This document shows, piece by piece, positions 8,972 to 16,102 of a DNA stretch of 26,591 nucleotides; positions within the stretch are counted from its first letter, which is position 1; each line of letters starts with the position of its first letter. The notes under the pieces are model-generated. The model was not told where the DNA came from. It saw nothing but the letters and a program-made list of their open reading frames with translations, and did not search any database. This DNA comes from CAYVBW01 sp964588685 (GTDB lineage Bacteria; Patescibacteriota; Microgenomatia; UBA1400; PJMF01): assembly GCA_964588685.1 (NCBI GenBank), contig CAZPQG010000010.1, positions 1 through 26,591 on the forward strand, given 5' to 3'. Made by a program: the position numbers and the translations under genes.

Positions 8972-9325
8972 ATGAATAAAGGAAATTTAAAATTGTTAAC
9001 TCGAACTGTGATGTTATTAGTGGTTGTTGTTGCTTTGATTGCAACTTTTTTTGCAATTATGCGATACTATACTGCTCGAGAGGCGACTATTGTTCAGCCA
9101 ACACAAGAACAATTCCAAATTGATTATCAAGACAATGGTGAGATTAAGCTGGAAGGCAGTTTATTGTTTGAGCAAAATCAATATTTTTTGCAATTTGAAG
9201 ATGATAAAAAAGTGCCAGTAAGCGGTTCTCAACTAAATTTACATGCCTACCGCAATGAAAATGTTGTGATTAGAGCCAGACTGATTAATAATGAATTAGA
9301 GGTAGTTAAGATAGTTGAAAAATAA
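8972..9325 (+). CDS. Small membrane-anchored protein of unknown function
   Basis: 117 aa. One membrane segment (about residues 10-30, MLLVVVVALIATFFAIM) follows a short basic N-terminus, so the rest should face outside. The exterior part, about 85 residues, alternates hydrophobic and polar residues (KLEGSLLFEQNQYFLQFED, then VVIRARLINNELEVVKIVE) as expected for a small beta-barrel or OB-like fold, but I do not recognise a family. It sits 145 bases after the nucleotidyltransferase gene and 80 before radA, all on the same strand. A hairpin-forming repeat (GTCCAT at 9358-9363, ATGGAC at 9369-9374) lies between it and radA. Coding is likely from length, anchor and codon use. Confidence 0.6.
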   Translation: MNKGNLKLLTRTVMLLVVVVALIATFFAIMRYYTAREATIVQPTQEQFQIDYQDNGEIKLEGSLLFEQNQYFLQFEDDKKVPVSGSQLNLHAYRNENVVIRARLINNELEVVKIVEK

Positions 9326-9405
9326 ATTCTGAGGCAGGATCCGACCCTCAACGTTTTGTCCATTAGATATGGACTAAGCCTATCGTTAAAATTAACAGAT
9401 AATTT

Positions 9406-11019
9406 ATGGCAAAAACTAAATCAAAATTTGTTTGTCAAAACTGTGGAGCTAATTATTTAAAGTGGCAAGGCCAATGTTCTTCGTGCCAGCAATGGAATAC
9501 TTTGGTAGAAGAAATAATTGAGCCAAAAGATACAGCCGCAAAGGGCTCTGTTGAAATACCTGAGGACAAATTGCGGCAAATGGTGCAGCCGCTTTCAGAG
9601 GTGAAGCAAGTGAGCGGCTCAAAACAGCGGTTTTTAAGCGGTATTAGTGAGCTAGATCGAGTTTTGGGCGGCGGAATTGTGCCCGGAGCTGTAATTTTAA
9701 TGGGGGGAGAGCCCGGCATCGGCAAATCAACACTGTTAACGCAAATGTGTTTGCAGCTTAATACTGCTGTTTTATCAAAAGAATCAAAGCAGGCCAAAAA
9801 AAGGATAAATAATAAAAAAAATAAAAAGCAATTAACAGTAGAACAGAGTGCAGCAAAACAGAGTAATGAAAACAACAAAACTAAAAATGAAACAAATAAA
9901 AATAAAAATAATGTAAAAAATATACAAAAAAGTAAAATTGTACAAAATAATGACAATGAACAAAAAATAGGTTCAAACAAGCAAAAAATTTTATATATTT
10001 GCGGTGAAGAAAGCCCAGAGCAAATTAACCTTAGAATAGGTAGAATTTTTAAAAATGAACAATTTTTGTCTAAAAGTGGTTTCGGGAAAAGTTCTGATAA
10101 AGCTTATCAGCTAGTTGAACAAAATTTGCAATTTGTAACGTCTACCGATGTAGACCAAATTGCAAGCATTATTAACAAAATAAAACCGAAACTAGTTGTT
10201 GTTGACAGCATCCAAACTTTAGCCACTCAAGATTTAACAGGTGCCAGCGGCAGTGTAGGCCAAATTAGAGAATCAACAGCCAGATTAATTAAAATAGCTA
10301 AAAAATTATCAGTTTCTGTTTTTTTGGTTGGTCATGTTACCAAAAAGGGTAATATTGCCGGGCCAAAAGTGCTGGAGCATATGGTAGATGCTGTTTTACA
10401 GTTAGAAGGAGAAAGAACAGGGCAATTCAGGATGCTGCGGGCATTAAAAAATAGATTCGGAGCCACAGACGAAGTCGGTGTCTTTAAGGTTGTAGATTAT
10501 GGTTACGAGGAAGTCACCAACCCAAGTGAGATTTTTGTAGAAAACGAAGCCGGTGAAGTGCCGGGCAGTGCAGTGACATGTGTGATGGAAGGTACGCGGC
10601 CGATGTTATTAGAAGTACAGGCGCTGGTCAATCAATCACAGCTGCCTATGCCGCGACGCGTGGGTAGAGGAATAAAATTATCCAGAATTCAAATTTTGGC
10701 TGCTGTTATGCAAAAACATGCTAAGCAGCCTTTAACTAACTACGACATTTTTTTAAGTGCAGCTGGTGGCTTTAATATTAAGGAGCCCGCTGTTGATTTA
10801 GCTTTATCCGTAGCCATAGCTAGCAGTTTAAATAATACTGCAGTTAAATCGCAGGTAGTTTTTATTGGTGAAGTAGGCTTGCTGGGCGAAGTGAGGCCAG
10901 TGCCGTATTTAGATAGAAGAATTAAAGAAGCTAAGCGTTTAGGCTATAAACAGATGGTGACAGCTAAAAGCCACAAATGGTTGAAAGAAGTGTTGGATGA
11001 TTTTGCTATGCAGGGTTGA
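9406..11019 (+). CDS. radA: DNA repair protein RadA (Sms) with a low-complexity insertion
   Basis: RadA is a hexameric, RecA-like DNA helicase that processes recombination intermediates. 537 aa against roughly 450-460 usually. Seen: a four-Cys zinc finger (Cys10, 13, 24, 27), Walker A GGEPGIGKST (about 100-109), a GEES segment near 200, Walker B with LVVVDSIQTL (Asp267), the RadA-specific KNRFG motif (Lys348-Gly352), and a C-terminal Lon-like domain (IQILAAVMQKHAKQPL, GGFNIKEPAVDLALS). About 72 residues at roughly 122-193, very rich in Lys, Asn and Gln, are inserted between the Walker A helix and the next beta strand, where other RadA proteins have a few residues. All catalytic motifs are intact, so the protein is probably active. 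A 19-bp tandem repeat spans its stop codon. Identity is very secure. Confidence 0.97.
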   Translation: MAKTKSKFVCQNCGANYLKWQGQCSSCQQWNTLVEEIIEPKDTAAKGSVEIPEDKLRQMVQPLSEVKQVSGSKQRFLSGISELDRVLGGGIVPGAVILMGGEPGIGKSTLLTQMCLQLNTAVLSKESKQAKKRINNKKNKKQLTVEQSAAKQSNENNKTKNETNKNKNNVKNIQKSKIVQNNDNEQKIGSNKQKILYICGEESPEQINLRIGRIFKNEQFLSKSGFGKSSDKAYQLVEQNLQFVTSTDVDQIASIINKIKPKLVVVDSIQTLATQDLTGASGSVGQIRESTARLIKIAKKLSVSVFLVGHVTKKGNIAGPKVLEHMVDAVLQLEGERTGQFRMLRALKNRFGATDEVGVFKVVDYGYEEVTNPSEIFVENEAGEVPGSAVTCVMEGTRPMLLEVQALVNQSQLPMPRRVGRGIKLSRIQILAAVMQKHAKQPLTNYDIFLSAAGGFNIKEPAVDLALSVAIASSLNNTAVKSQVVFIGEVGLLGEVRPVPYLDRRIKEAKRLGYKQMVTAKSHKWLKEVLDDFAMQG

Positions 11020-11036
11020 TTTTGCTATGCAGGGTT
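10999..11036 (+). repeat. 19-bp perfect tandem repeat across the radA stop codon
   Basis: The unit GATTTTGCTATGCAGGGTT is present at 10999-11017 and again at 11018-11036, followed by a decayed partial copy (GATTTGCCATG). The first copy encodes the last residues of RadA (DDFAMQG) up to the first base of its TGA stop; the second is downstream. It looks like a recent local duplication. Confidence 0.85.
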
Positions 11037-11170
11037 GATTTGCCATGTAAGAGTAGGTTGTTATGCAAGATCGGTTTGCAGTGAGGGCTTAGCTTAGCAC
11101 GTAGGTCATGCCAGCAACATTATTTGAGACTGGCAGCAGTATCTCATGCCGATAGTACCATTACCCGAAA

Positions 11171-13378
11171 TTATCCCGCATAGCGTTCCCGACTGACCCT
11201 GATTACTTTTTCTCTATTATTGTTTTTGTTGCTTAAAGGAGGTAGGGTGTGAGCGGGGAACGGTCTGGAAATAATACCGTCAATACTAATTTTATTTATA
11301 ATTTGATAACGGCCTAAATTAACTAGATCGTCTTGAGAATAAAGATGTCCGTATTCTTTGTTAAATAATTCAGCGTCTTCAGCTCCCATCACAAAACTGG
11401 CAATGCTGCCGCAATTGCCGAAAATAGCTTTTTGTACTTCTTCTGGGATTTGGGCTACATACTGATTGGCTAAAGTTAAGTTTAGCTTGTATTTTCTGGC
11501 TTCTGATAGAATTTTGACAAATGATTCTGTGGCAAAGTTTTGAAACTCGTCAACATAAAGGTAAAAATCACGTCGTTCTGCTTCAGGCATATGGACTCTG
11601 TTCATGGCTGCTAATTGTATTTTAGTAATCAGCATTGCCCCTAACAAAGTAGCATTGTCTTCGCCTAATTTACCTTGTGATAAATTGGCTAATAAAATTT
11701 TACCTTCATTCATAGCTTTTTCAATACTGAAAGAACTTTTTCTGGCGTCAACTACGTTGCGAATTAGAGGAGAGGAAACAAACTGGCCAATTTTGTTTAA
11801 GATTGATGAAATTGATTGGCTTCTTAAACGATCTGATAATTGGTTGTATTCTTTAAGCCAGTAGTTTTTTAAAATTGGGTCGTCCAGGCCTGCTACTATT
11901 TTTTGACGAAATTTGGCATCAACCAGCAAGCGGATTACATCTGATAAATTTGACTGCGGACTGGACAACAGGGTCAGCAGTGCGTTGCGTAGGATGTATT
12001 CTAGCCTGGGACCCCAGGAATAACCATACAATTTATAAAAAATAGAGATAATACCGGAGGCAATTAATTCTCGATGTTGAATGTTTTCTCCTTCAAACAA
12101 ATTCATTTTAACAATACGGTCAGACTGATCAGCCGGATTAAAATAAATTACATCGTTAATACGGTGAGAGGGGATAAAATCTAAAATAATTTCAATTAAG
12201 TCGCCATGAGGGTCAATAATGGCTAAACCTTCGTCTTTTTTTAGGTCATTGATGGCCATATTTGCTAACATAGTAGATTTACCTGTGCCGGTTTTACCAA
12301 TCACATATAGATGGCGGCGGCGGTCAGCGCGCTTGAGGCCGTATTTAGCCTTGCGGTTTTTATAGATAGTGTCAGCAAAAACATTAATTTGATCTTTAAC
12401 ACTCTGTTGAGTTTTAGCCGTAACGACAGGTAAGTTTTCCGGAGCTTCGCCGCTAAGTTTTTTACCCCAGGCAATGTTGGGGATAGCAGCCAATTTTTGG
12501 CTGGGTAAGTGAAAAATGGTAGCCAGTTCGTCAATTGACAGATGCATTGTTTGGCTGCGGCAGAATCTACGCTCGAGAATAGTTTTTAGGAAATGATCTT
12601 TAAGCAAGCGTACTTTTTTCAAAGCAAGAGAGTTGCCGCGGCTTTGGGTGACATTATTCAAACTGCTGCCAATGTGTTCTAAAATCATGCGGCTGCGTTC
12701 CCGGTCAGAGGTAAGAGCTGCAATTTTAATTGAAGCTTTTAAAGCCATTAAATCCAGCTTTTTTTTAATCATGTCATGATCAGAACTGTTTTTAAGCAGT
12801 TTATTTAATAAGTCTTCTTCCTCAGAAGAAGAACTAGATAATATTTTCCAACCCGCCCTTTTCCAGCTATCCGAATCAGGGCTGACAATTAGCTGAATTA
12901 AAATAAGATCTAAAGGTTGTGCTTGAGACAAAACTGATAAAGGTGATGACAAAGGATCAATTTCAGCAAAATCATGATAAGTTTTAAGAGTGTAGATCTC
13001 AGATTGGTTTAAATGAAACTTGCCTAGTTCTAAAAATGGTTCTTGATTGTAAGTTTTAAATTGATTGCGAAATTCCGGCAGCAAATCTTTTAGTGGATCA
13101 CCTTGGATGTCAGTGATTAATAGTTGAGGGTAGCTGGCTGTAAGTACAGATTTTAGATAGTTAACTAAGCGAGTAGGGCAGTGACATAAAAAATAAATAG
13201 TTTGATTTTGGACTAAGATTTCAAAACTCAGTGTTTCATACTGTTTAAAAACTTTATCAAATAAGGAATTTTTTAGCTGCGGCAGAGTAGAGAATAATTG
13301 GGCTGCTGACTCTGGGGTTAGCTCATTATCCCGGCCGGTGCGAAGTTCAAGAATGCTGTGAGGGGCTTTATCAAACAT
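11171..13378 (-). CDS. VirD4/TraG-like type IV coupling ATPase (DUF87/TraM-recognition type)
   Basis: 735 aa. P-loop ATPase of the FtsK/HerA/VirD4 superfamily. Walker A GKTGTGKST lies near 361-369, followed by IIDPHGDLIEIIL, typical of this family; Walker B is in LYVDEFQNFATESFVKILSE (near 605), followed by SEARKYKLNLTLANQYVAQI, the TraG/VirD4 'coupling protein' region. The N-terminal 340 residues form a domain common to this subfamily, with a PESAAQLFSTLPQL segment near the start. No strong N-terminal membrane helices are seen, unlike classical VirD4. Coupling ATPases pump DNA or protein through type IV secretion channels, but no other secretion gene (VirB4, VirB6, relaxase) is in the window. 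It converges with radA and lies next to the 1-kb gap. The family is secure; whether it secretes, conjugates or takes up DNA is unknown. Confidence 0.88.
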   Translation of the reverse strand: MFDKAPHSILELRTGRDNELTPESAAQLFSTLPQLKNSLFDKVFKQYETLSFEILVQNQTIYFLCHCPTRLVNYLKSVLTASYPQLLITDIQGDPLKDLLPEFRNQFKTYNQEPFLELGKFHLNQSEIYTLKTYHDFAEIDPLSSPLSVLSQAQPLDLILIQLIVSPDSDSWKRAGWKILSSSSSEEEDLLNKLLKNSSDHDMIKKKLDLMALKASIKIAALTSDRERSRMILEHIGSSLNNVTQSRGNSLALKKVRLLKDHFLKTILERRFCRSQTMHLSIDELATIFHLPSQKLAAIPNIAWGKKLSGEAPENLPVVTAKTQQSVKDQINVFADTIYKNRKAKYGLKRADRRRHLYVIGKTGTGKSTMLANMAINDLKKDEGLAIIDPHGDLIEIILDFIPSHRINDVIYFNPADQSDRIVKMNLFEGENIQHRELIASGIISIFYKLYGYSWGPRLEYILRNALLTLLSSPQSNLSDVIRLLVDAKFRQKIVAGLDDPILKNYWLKEYNQLSDRLRSQSISSILNKIGQFVSSPLIRNVVDARKSSFSIEKAMNEGKILLANLSQGKLGEDNATLLGAMLITKIQLAAMNRVHMPEAERRDFYLYVDEFQNFATESFVKILSEARKYKLNLTLANQYVAQIPEEVQKAIFGNCGSIASFVMGAEDAELFNKEYGHLYSQDDLVNLGRYQIINKISIDGIISRPFPAHTLPPLSNKNNNREKVIRVSRERYAG

Positions 13379-13599
13379 GTGATTAAGGCATTGTTAAGAG
13401 TAAAAATAAGTGACTTAAGATTTAAAAACAGATAAATTAAGCTAATAGTTTAATTGTTTTTTGCTTACAGTTATTTATTATATCTTTTTCCTGAGAAAAA
13501 TTCATCTAATCTAATTTTAATTTGATTTTGTTTTACTTAAAATTATACAGGGTTAAAAACTTATCTAAAGATTAAAGACTTGAGGAAGTAAAATTTTTT

Positions 13600-13645
13600 A
13601 ACAAGTTATACACACGAGATTTTTTAAAAACGAACTTGTTGATAA
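13600..13645. repeat. Inverted repeat with DnaA-box-like words
   Basis: AACAAGTT (13600-13607) and AACTTGTT (13633-13640) are perfect reverse complements 25 bases apart. TTATACACA (13606-13614) fits the DnaA-box consensus TTATNCACA fully, and the opposite strand of 13637-13645 reads TTATCAACA, one mismatch from it. No dnaA or dnaN gene and no clear strand switch accompanies them, so an origin is not claimed. Confidence 0.4.
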
Positions 13646-13723
13646 AAACGGTTTTACCTCTGGATTTTTGTATTAACTAATTTTATAAGATGTAAAAATT
13701 GAGTAAACGTTTTATTTTATAGG

Positions 13724-13753
13724 TTGACAGATGTTGTTAGTTAGTATTATACT
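13724..13753 (+). promoter_or_regulatory. Consensus promoter of a predicted small RNA
   Basis: A perfect -35 box TTGACA (13724-13729) and a five-of-six -10 box TATACT (13748-13753) are 18 bases apart. No open reading frame of note follows; instead a terminator lies about 110-170 bases downstream. This pairing is the main evidence for a non-coding transcript. Confidence 0.65.
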
Positions 13754-13759
13754 TGAGTA

Positions 13760-13929
13760 GCATTGCTTTAAAGATACTGTTTTGGAGATATTAATTGAGC
13801 TTGAATTCTAATTAAGCAATAAACGGCAGAGAGTAGTGCTAAGAATTGTATTTATTAAGATTATTAAGGCGCTGAATAGAAGTTCGGTGGTTGGGCAGGC
13901 AACCGAACTTCTATTGAGCGCCTTTTTTT
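13760..13929 (+). ncRNA. Predicted small non-coding RNA (about 170 nt), family unknown
   Basis: The span from the likely start near 13760 to the end of a T run at 13929 is bounded by a strong promoter and a strong intrinsic terminator and contains no plausible ORF. Its 5' half can form a stem between ATTGCTT (13762-13768) and AAGCAAT (13814-13820), with an alternative TTAATT/AATTAA pairing (13791-13796, 13810-13815) that overlaps the first by two bases and would compete with it. The 3' third is the 63-nt terminator hairpin. I found none of the signatures I know for SRP RNA (no GGAAG apical motif), tmRNA or RNase P, and no 6S-like long imperfect rod pairing the 5' and 3' ends. It could be a trans-acting regulatory RNA. 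Existence is inferred from sequence signals only. Confidence 0.55.
13866..13929 (+). terminator. Strong intrinsic terminator with long stem
   Basis: Arms 13866-13888 and 13902-13924 pair over 22 of 23 positions; the single mismatch is a G opposite G (13874/13916). The loop is 13 nt (13889-13901) and seven T follow (13923-13929). It is oriented for + strand transcripts only; the other strand has no T run. It is the only strong Rho-independent terminator I can find in the window, and it follows no protein gene. Confidence 0.9.
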
Positions 13930-14211
13930 GTGTCGCTGTTAACAGCTGTTAATAATAGCTCTTTTTGAATGGCAATGATTTTTTTGGTTTCTTTTATTCA
14001 CTAATCAACCTTTTGAGATATAAATTAACCTATTGATATATTTTAAAATAGTTGAGCCAATGATAGGCAAATACCTGACTAACTGCCGCTCATTTTTATG
14101 GGAGCAATATCAGCAAAAGAACGCTTAATAAACAAAATGCAGCCGCTAATTTATCTCAAGTAGATAAGAGTTTAAGAGTTTAAGGGTCTTATATAATTGT
14201 AGTTTAAGTAA

Positions 14212-14241
14212 TTATAGGATATAATAGGCAAAATCCTATAA
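14212..14241. promoter_or_regulatory. Inverted repeat over a possible promoter of the sortase gene
   Basis: TTATAGGAT (14212-14220) and ATCCTATAA (14233-14241) are perfect 9-bp reverse complements 12 bases apart. A -10 box TATAAT (14220-14225) begins on the last base of the left arm, with a weak -35-like TTGTAG (14197-14202) 17 bases upstream. This is the geometry of a repressor operator over a promoter. The sortase ATG is about 160 bases downstream. Confidence 0.4.
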
Positions 14242-14400
14242 GATATACTTGAGAAGATTAAATTAATATTAATAAATGCTTGAGGTTTAGTAATTAAAGG
14301 TTGAATCTATTTTTTAAAAATTTTTTTTAACAAAAAAGTTTAAAAGTTTATTTTTTATTAATTAACCTGAAGTAAGGCGTTTAAACAGCTTAAAAAAGCA

Positions 14401-15780
14401 ATGCAATTTTTCTTATCCACTTATACCAGCTTCATTGATCAACTATCCCTTTTAAGGGACTTTTTGCCGGGTAGAAGACATTGTGAAGATCAGTTAGTGC
14501 AGCATTCTTTTTTCCCGCGAACTTCTAAGCAGCAAATTTCCCGAGCCTCTCATCAGCAGCAAAATGACGAGCTGCGGTCGCAGAATAGTACAGCGGACTT
14601 TGATGTACTGCCTCAACCGATCTTAGTCATCAACAAACAGGAGTGTGAACAAGGGGGAAAGCAGCAGGAACATGTAATTTTTAGGGCAGATGAGGTTAGC
14701 AAGAACAAGAATAAGAAAAGTCTTCAAAAGACTGCTGCCGAGGAAAACAACATTCAAAAAACCGGCGGTGAGAAAACTAGCTCAGAAAAAGTTGGTTTAA
14801 AGAAAATTGGTTTGCGGATTTTACTTCTGCGGTCAATGCAAAATAAAAGTATTTTTAACTGGCTCAACTTACTAAAACAAAAAAAACAAACAGTTCAGCA
14901 AAAACTGCAATTACTGCTGCAAAAATTATCAACAACCTCAGGGCCGTTGGTAATAAAATTATTAACAAATAAATTATTACCTACTAAGCAGTTAACCGGT
15001 TCAGCTGGATTAACCCCGGTATATGTTCAAAACTTACCAACTCCTGCCTGCAATTTTTGGTCAGAGTTTGCCCACAATTTAATCAATACCTTTTTAGCCG
15101 TCCTGATGTTAGGAGCAGTAGTCATACCAATTATTTTTTATGCGCCTAATTTTTATGCCAGGTTTATTAATAACCAAGTCGAGACAGACACTCAGCTGAT
15201 CATCGGCGATCAACAAGAAACAAAACCGAATGGTGCGTCGGAGACTAATGATTCTTCTGAGGGAGAAAGCCAAGCAGGAGCACCGGGAAAGCCAGAGCAA
15301 AATGAAACCAACTCTCAAGATCCTGTTTCTCAAAAGCCTGTTGAGCGTTATCTTCCTGAGCAAAGAGAGAATTTGCCAAAAGGTGATTGGTTGATTATTC
15401 CTTTAATTGGAGTCAATACCCAACTGCAAAGAACAGCTGAACCAGAGCAGGCCTTGGAGACCGGCGTTTGGTGGGTGCCGGACTTTGGTTTACCCGGAGA
15501 TTTAGAAAAACCGATGATTGTCTCTGGTCATCGTTATGGGTGGAAATGGTGGTGGAAGAGCGATTACTGGCGTTATCATTCTTTTTATCGTCTGCCGGAG
15601 CTTAAAATGGGTGATGTAATTGAGATTATTTCTGATCAGCGCAAATGGGTTTATCAAATTTATGATGGGGAAGAGGGAACTGAGATTACGGATTATCAAG
15701 CTGATTTAATCCTTTATACCTGTAAACATTTATATTCCCCCCAGAGGATTTTTAGGTACGCTCGGTTAATAAAAGAATAG
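14401..15780 (+). CDS. Sortase with long cytoplasmic N-terminal extension
   Basis: 459 aa. The C-terminal domain, about residues 325-459, is a sortase, a cysteine transpeptidase that attaches surface proteins to the wall or to each other. The three catalytic elements are seen: His377 in SGHRYG, Cys441 in LILYTCKH (the TLxTC motif), and an Arg just after (Arg449 or Arg452 in PQRIFRYARL). One membrane helix at about 229-254 precedes an acidic Ser/Glu/Asn linker. Unusually, about 220 residues come before the helix: low-complexity, Lys/Gln/Glu-rich in the middle and poorly conserved in appearance. Most sortases have a cytoplasmic tail of only a few residues. A later start cannot be excluded, since no Shine-Dalgarno fixes it. 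No LPxTG-like sorting signal appears in the other proteins here, so the substrate is unknown. It stands alone, not beside pilin subunits. Confidence 0.88.
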   Translation: MQFFLSTYTSFIDQLSLLRDFLPGRRHCEDQLVQHSFFPRTSKQQISRASHQQQNDELRSQNSTADFDVLPQPILVINKQECEQGGKQQEHVIFRADEVSKNKNKKSLQKTAAEENNIQKTGGEKTSSEKVGLKKIGLRILLLRSMQNKSIFNWLNLLKQKKQTVQQKLQLLLQKLSTTSGPLVIKLLTNKLLPTKQLTGSAGLTPVYVQNLPTPACNFWSEFAHNLINTFLAVLMLGAVVIPIIFYAPNFYARFINNQVETDTQLIIGDQQETKPNGASETNDSSEGESQAGAPGKPEQNETNSQDPVSQKPVERYLPEQRENLPKGDWLIIPLIGVNTQLQRTAEPEQALETGVWWVPDFGLPGDLEKPMIVSGHRYGWKWWWKSDYWRYHSFYRLPELKMGDVIEIISDQRKWVYQIYDGEEGTEITDYQADLILYTCKHLYSPQRIFRYARLIKE

Positions 15781-15857
15781 ATTTAAATTTAAGATTTGAG
15801 TTGACAACCTTGATTCATAAAGTGAATAGTGCGTGCTGGACATCGGACAACAATGAT

Positions 15858-15886
15858 TTGACTTTTTAATTTTATTTTGCCATAAT
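15858..15886 (+). promoter_or_regulatory. Promoter of rho
   Basis: TTGACT (15858-15863) and CATAAT (15881-15886) each match consensus at five of six positions, with the ideal 17-base spacer. Transcription would begin near 15893, giving an unusually long leader of about 210 bases for this window. Long leaders are known for rho in other bacteria, where they serve autoregulation. Confidence 0.6.
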
Positions 15887-16017
15887 AGGGGTGTTCCTCA
15901 AGGAATCTATCTTGCTTAATACAATTTTCAGATATGGTTGTTTAGTTTTTTATTGGCGTTGTTACAAGAGAGCTCCAGACGAATTGGTTTTAAATCTTAA
16001 CTTTTGAATTTTAAATG

Positions 16018-16095
16018 ATGAAGATTTCAGCTGTAAATTATTCTTTAATATTACTCTTTGTTTTTTTGGATTTAGCAGTGAGTATGATTATCTAG
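16018..16095 (+). CDS. Possible leader peptide upstream of rho
   Basis: A 25-codon ORF (MKISAVNYSLILLFVFLDLA, then VSMII) in the rho leader, ending 7 bases before the rho ATG. It is strongly hydrophobic, like a single membrane helix. There is no Shine-Dalgarno, but neighbours lack one too. Short ORFs of AT-rich DNA are often hydrophobic by chance because T-rich codons encode such residues, so this is a weak candidate. It overlaps the right arm of an inverted repeat (16021-16027). If translated, it would affect exposure of the leader to Rho. Confidence 0.25.
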   Translation: MKISAVNYSLILLFVFLDLAVSMII

Positions 16096-16102
16096 AATAA
16101 AT

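Larger units (their letters stand above)
13379..14400. other. 1-kb intergenic region: small RNA, terminator, inverted repeats
   Basis: No protein gene is supported over about 1020 bases. From left to right it holds: a possible minus-strand -10 box for the VirD4-like gene (TATAAT, 13482 to 13477); an 8-bp inverted repeat (AACAAGTT 13600-13607, AACTTGTT 13633-13640) containing a DnaA-box-like TTATACACA (13606-13614); a consensus promoter (13724-13753); a predicted small RNA ending in a strong terminator (13866-13929); overlapping palindromes GCTGTTAACAGC and AACAGCTGTT (13935-13950); an 8-bp tandem repeat AAGAGTTT (14166-14181); and a 9-bp inverted repeat over a second TATAAT (14212-14241). A 21-codon ORF near 14098 is too short to credit. 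Confidence 0.7.
15781..16102. other. Long rho leader region
   Basis: 322 bases between the sortase gene and rho. It holds a good promoter (15858-15886), from which about 210 bases of leader would precede rho. The leader includes a small TTCC/GGAA hairpin (near 15895-15906), an inverted repeat AAATCTT (15992-15998) / AAGATTT (16021-16027), and a 25-codon hydrophobic ORF ending 7 bases before the rho start. No terminator of the sortase gene is seen. Confidence 0.6.

Noticed and set aside
9453..9980. 175-codon frame on the minus strand within radA
   Set aside because: It is the complement of the A-rich RadA insertion (poly-Phe/Leu) and overlaps a secure gene.
10999..11060. TGA recoded as Gly or Trp so that RadA continues past 11019
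   Set aside because: TGA does not occur inside the other genes, TGG and GGN are used normally, and TGA also ends the RfaE2-like gene; RadA already has its full C-terminus.
13866..13924. Integron attC site or transposon end
   Set aside because: No GTTRRRY/RYYYAAC core pair, no integrase or transposase in the window, and a T run suited to a terminator.
13724..13929. Reading the promoter and terminator as a riboswitch or attenuator for the sortase gene
   Set aside because: The terminator is 470 bases before the sortase ATG, with another promoter-like site between, and no known riboswitch core was recognised; an independent small RNA is simpler.
14098..14163. 21-codon ORF (MGAISAKERLINKMQPLIYL...)
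   Set aside because: Too short and without a start signal or any conservation evidence; expected by chance in 1 kb.
13379..14400. Replication origin
   Set aside because: Only two DnaA-box-like words, no dnaA/dnaN/gyrase genes and no change in gene direction around the gap.
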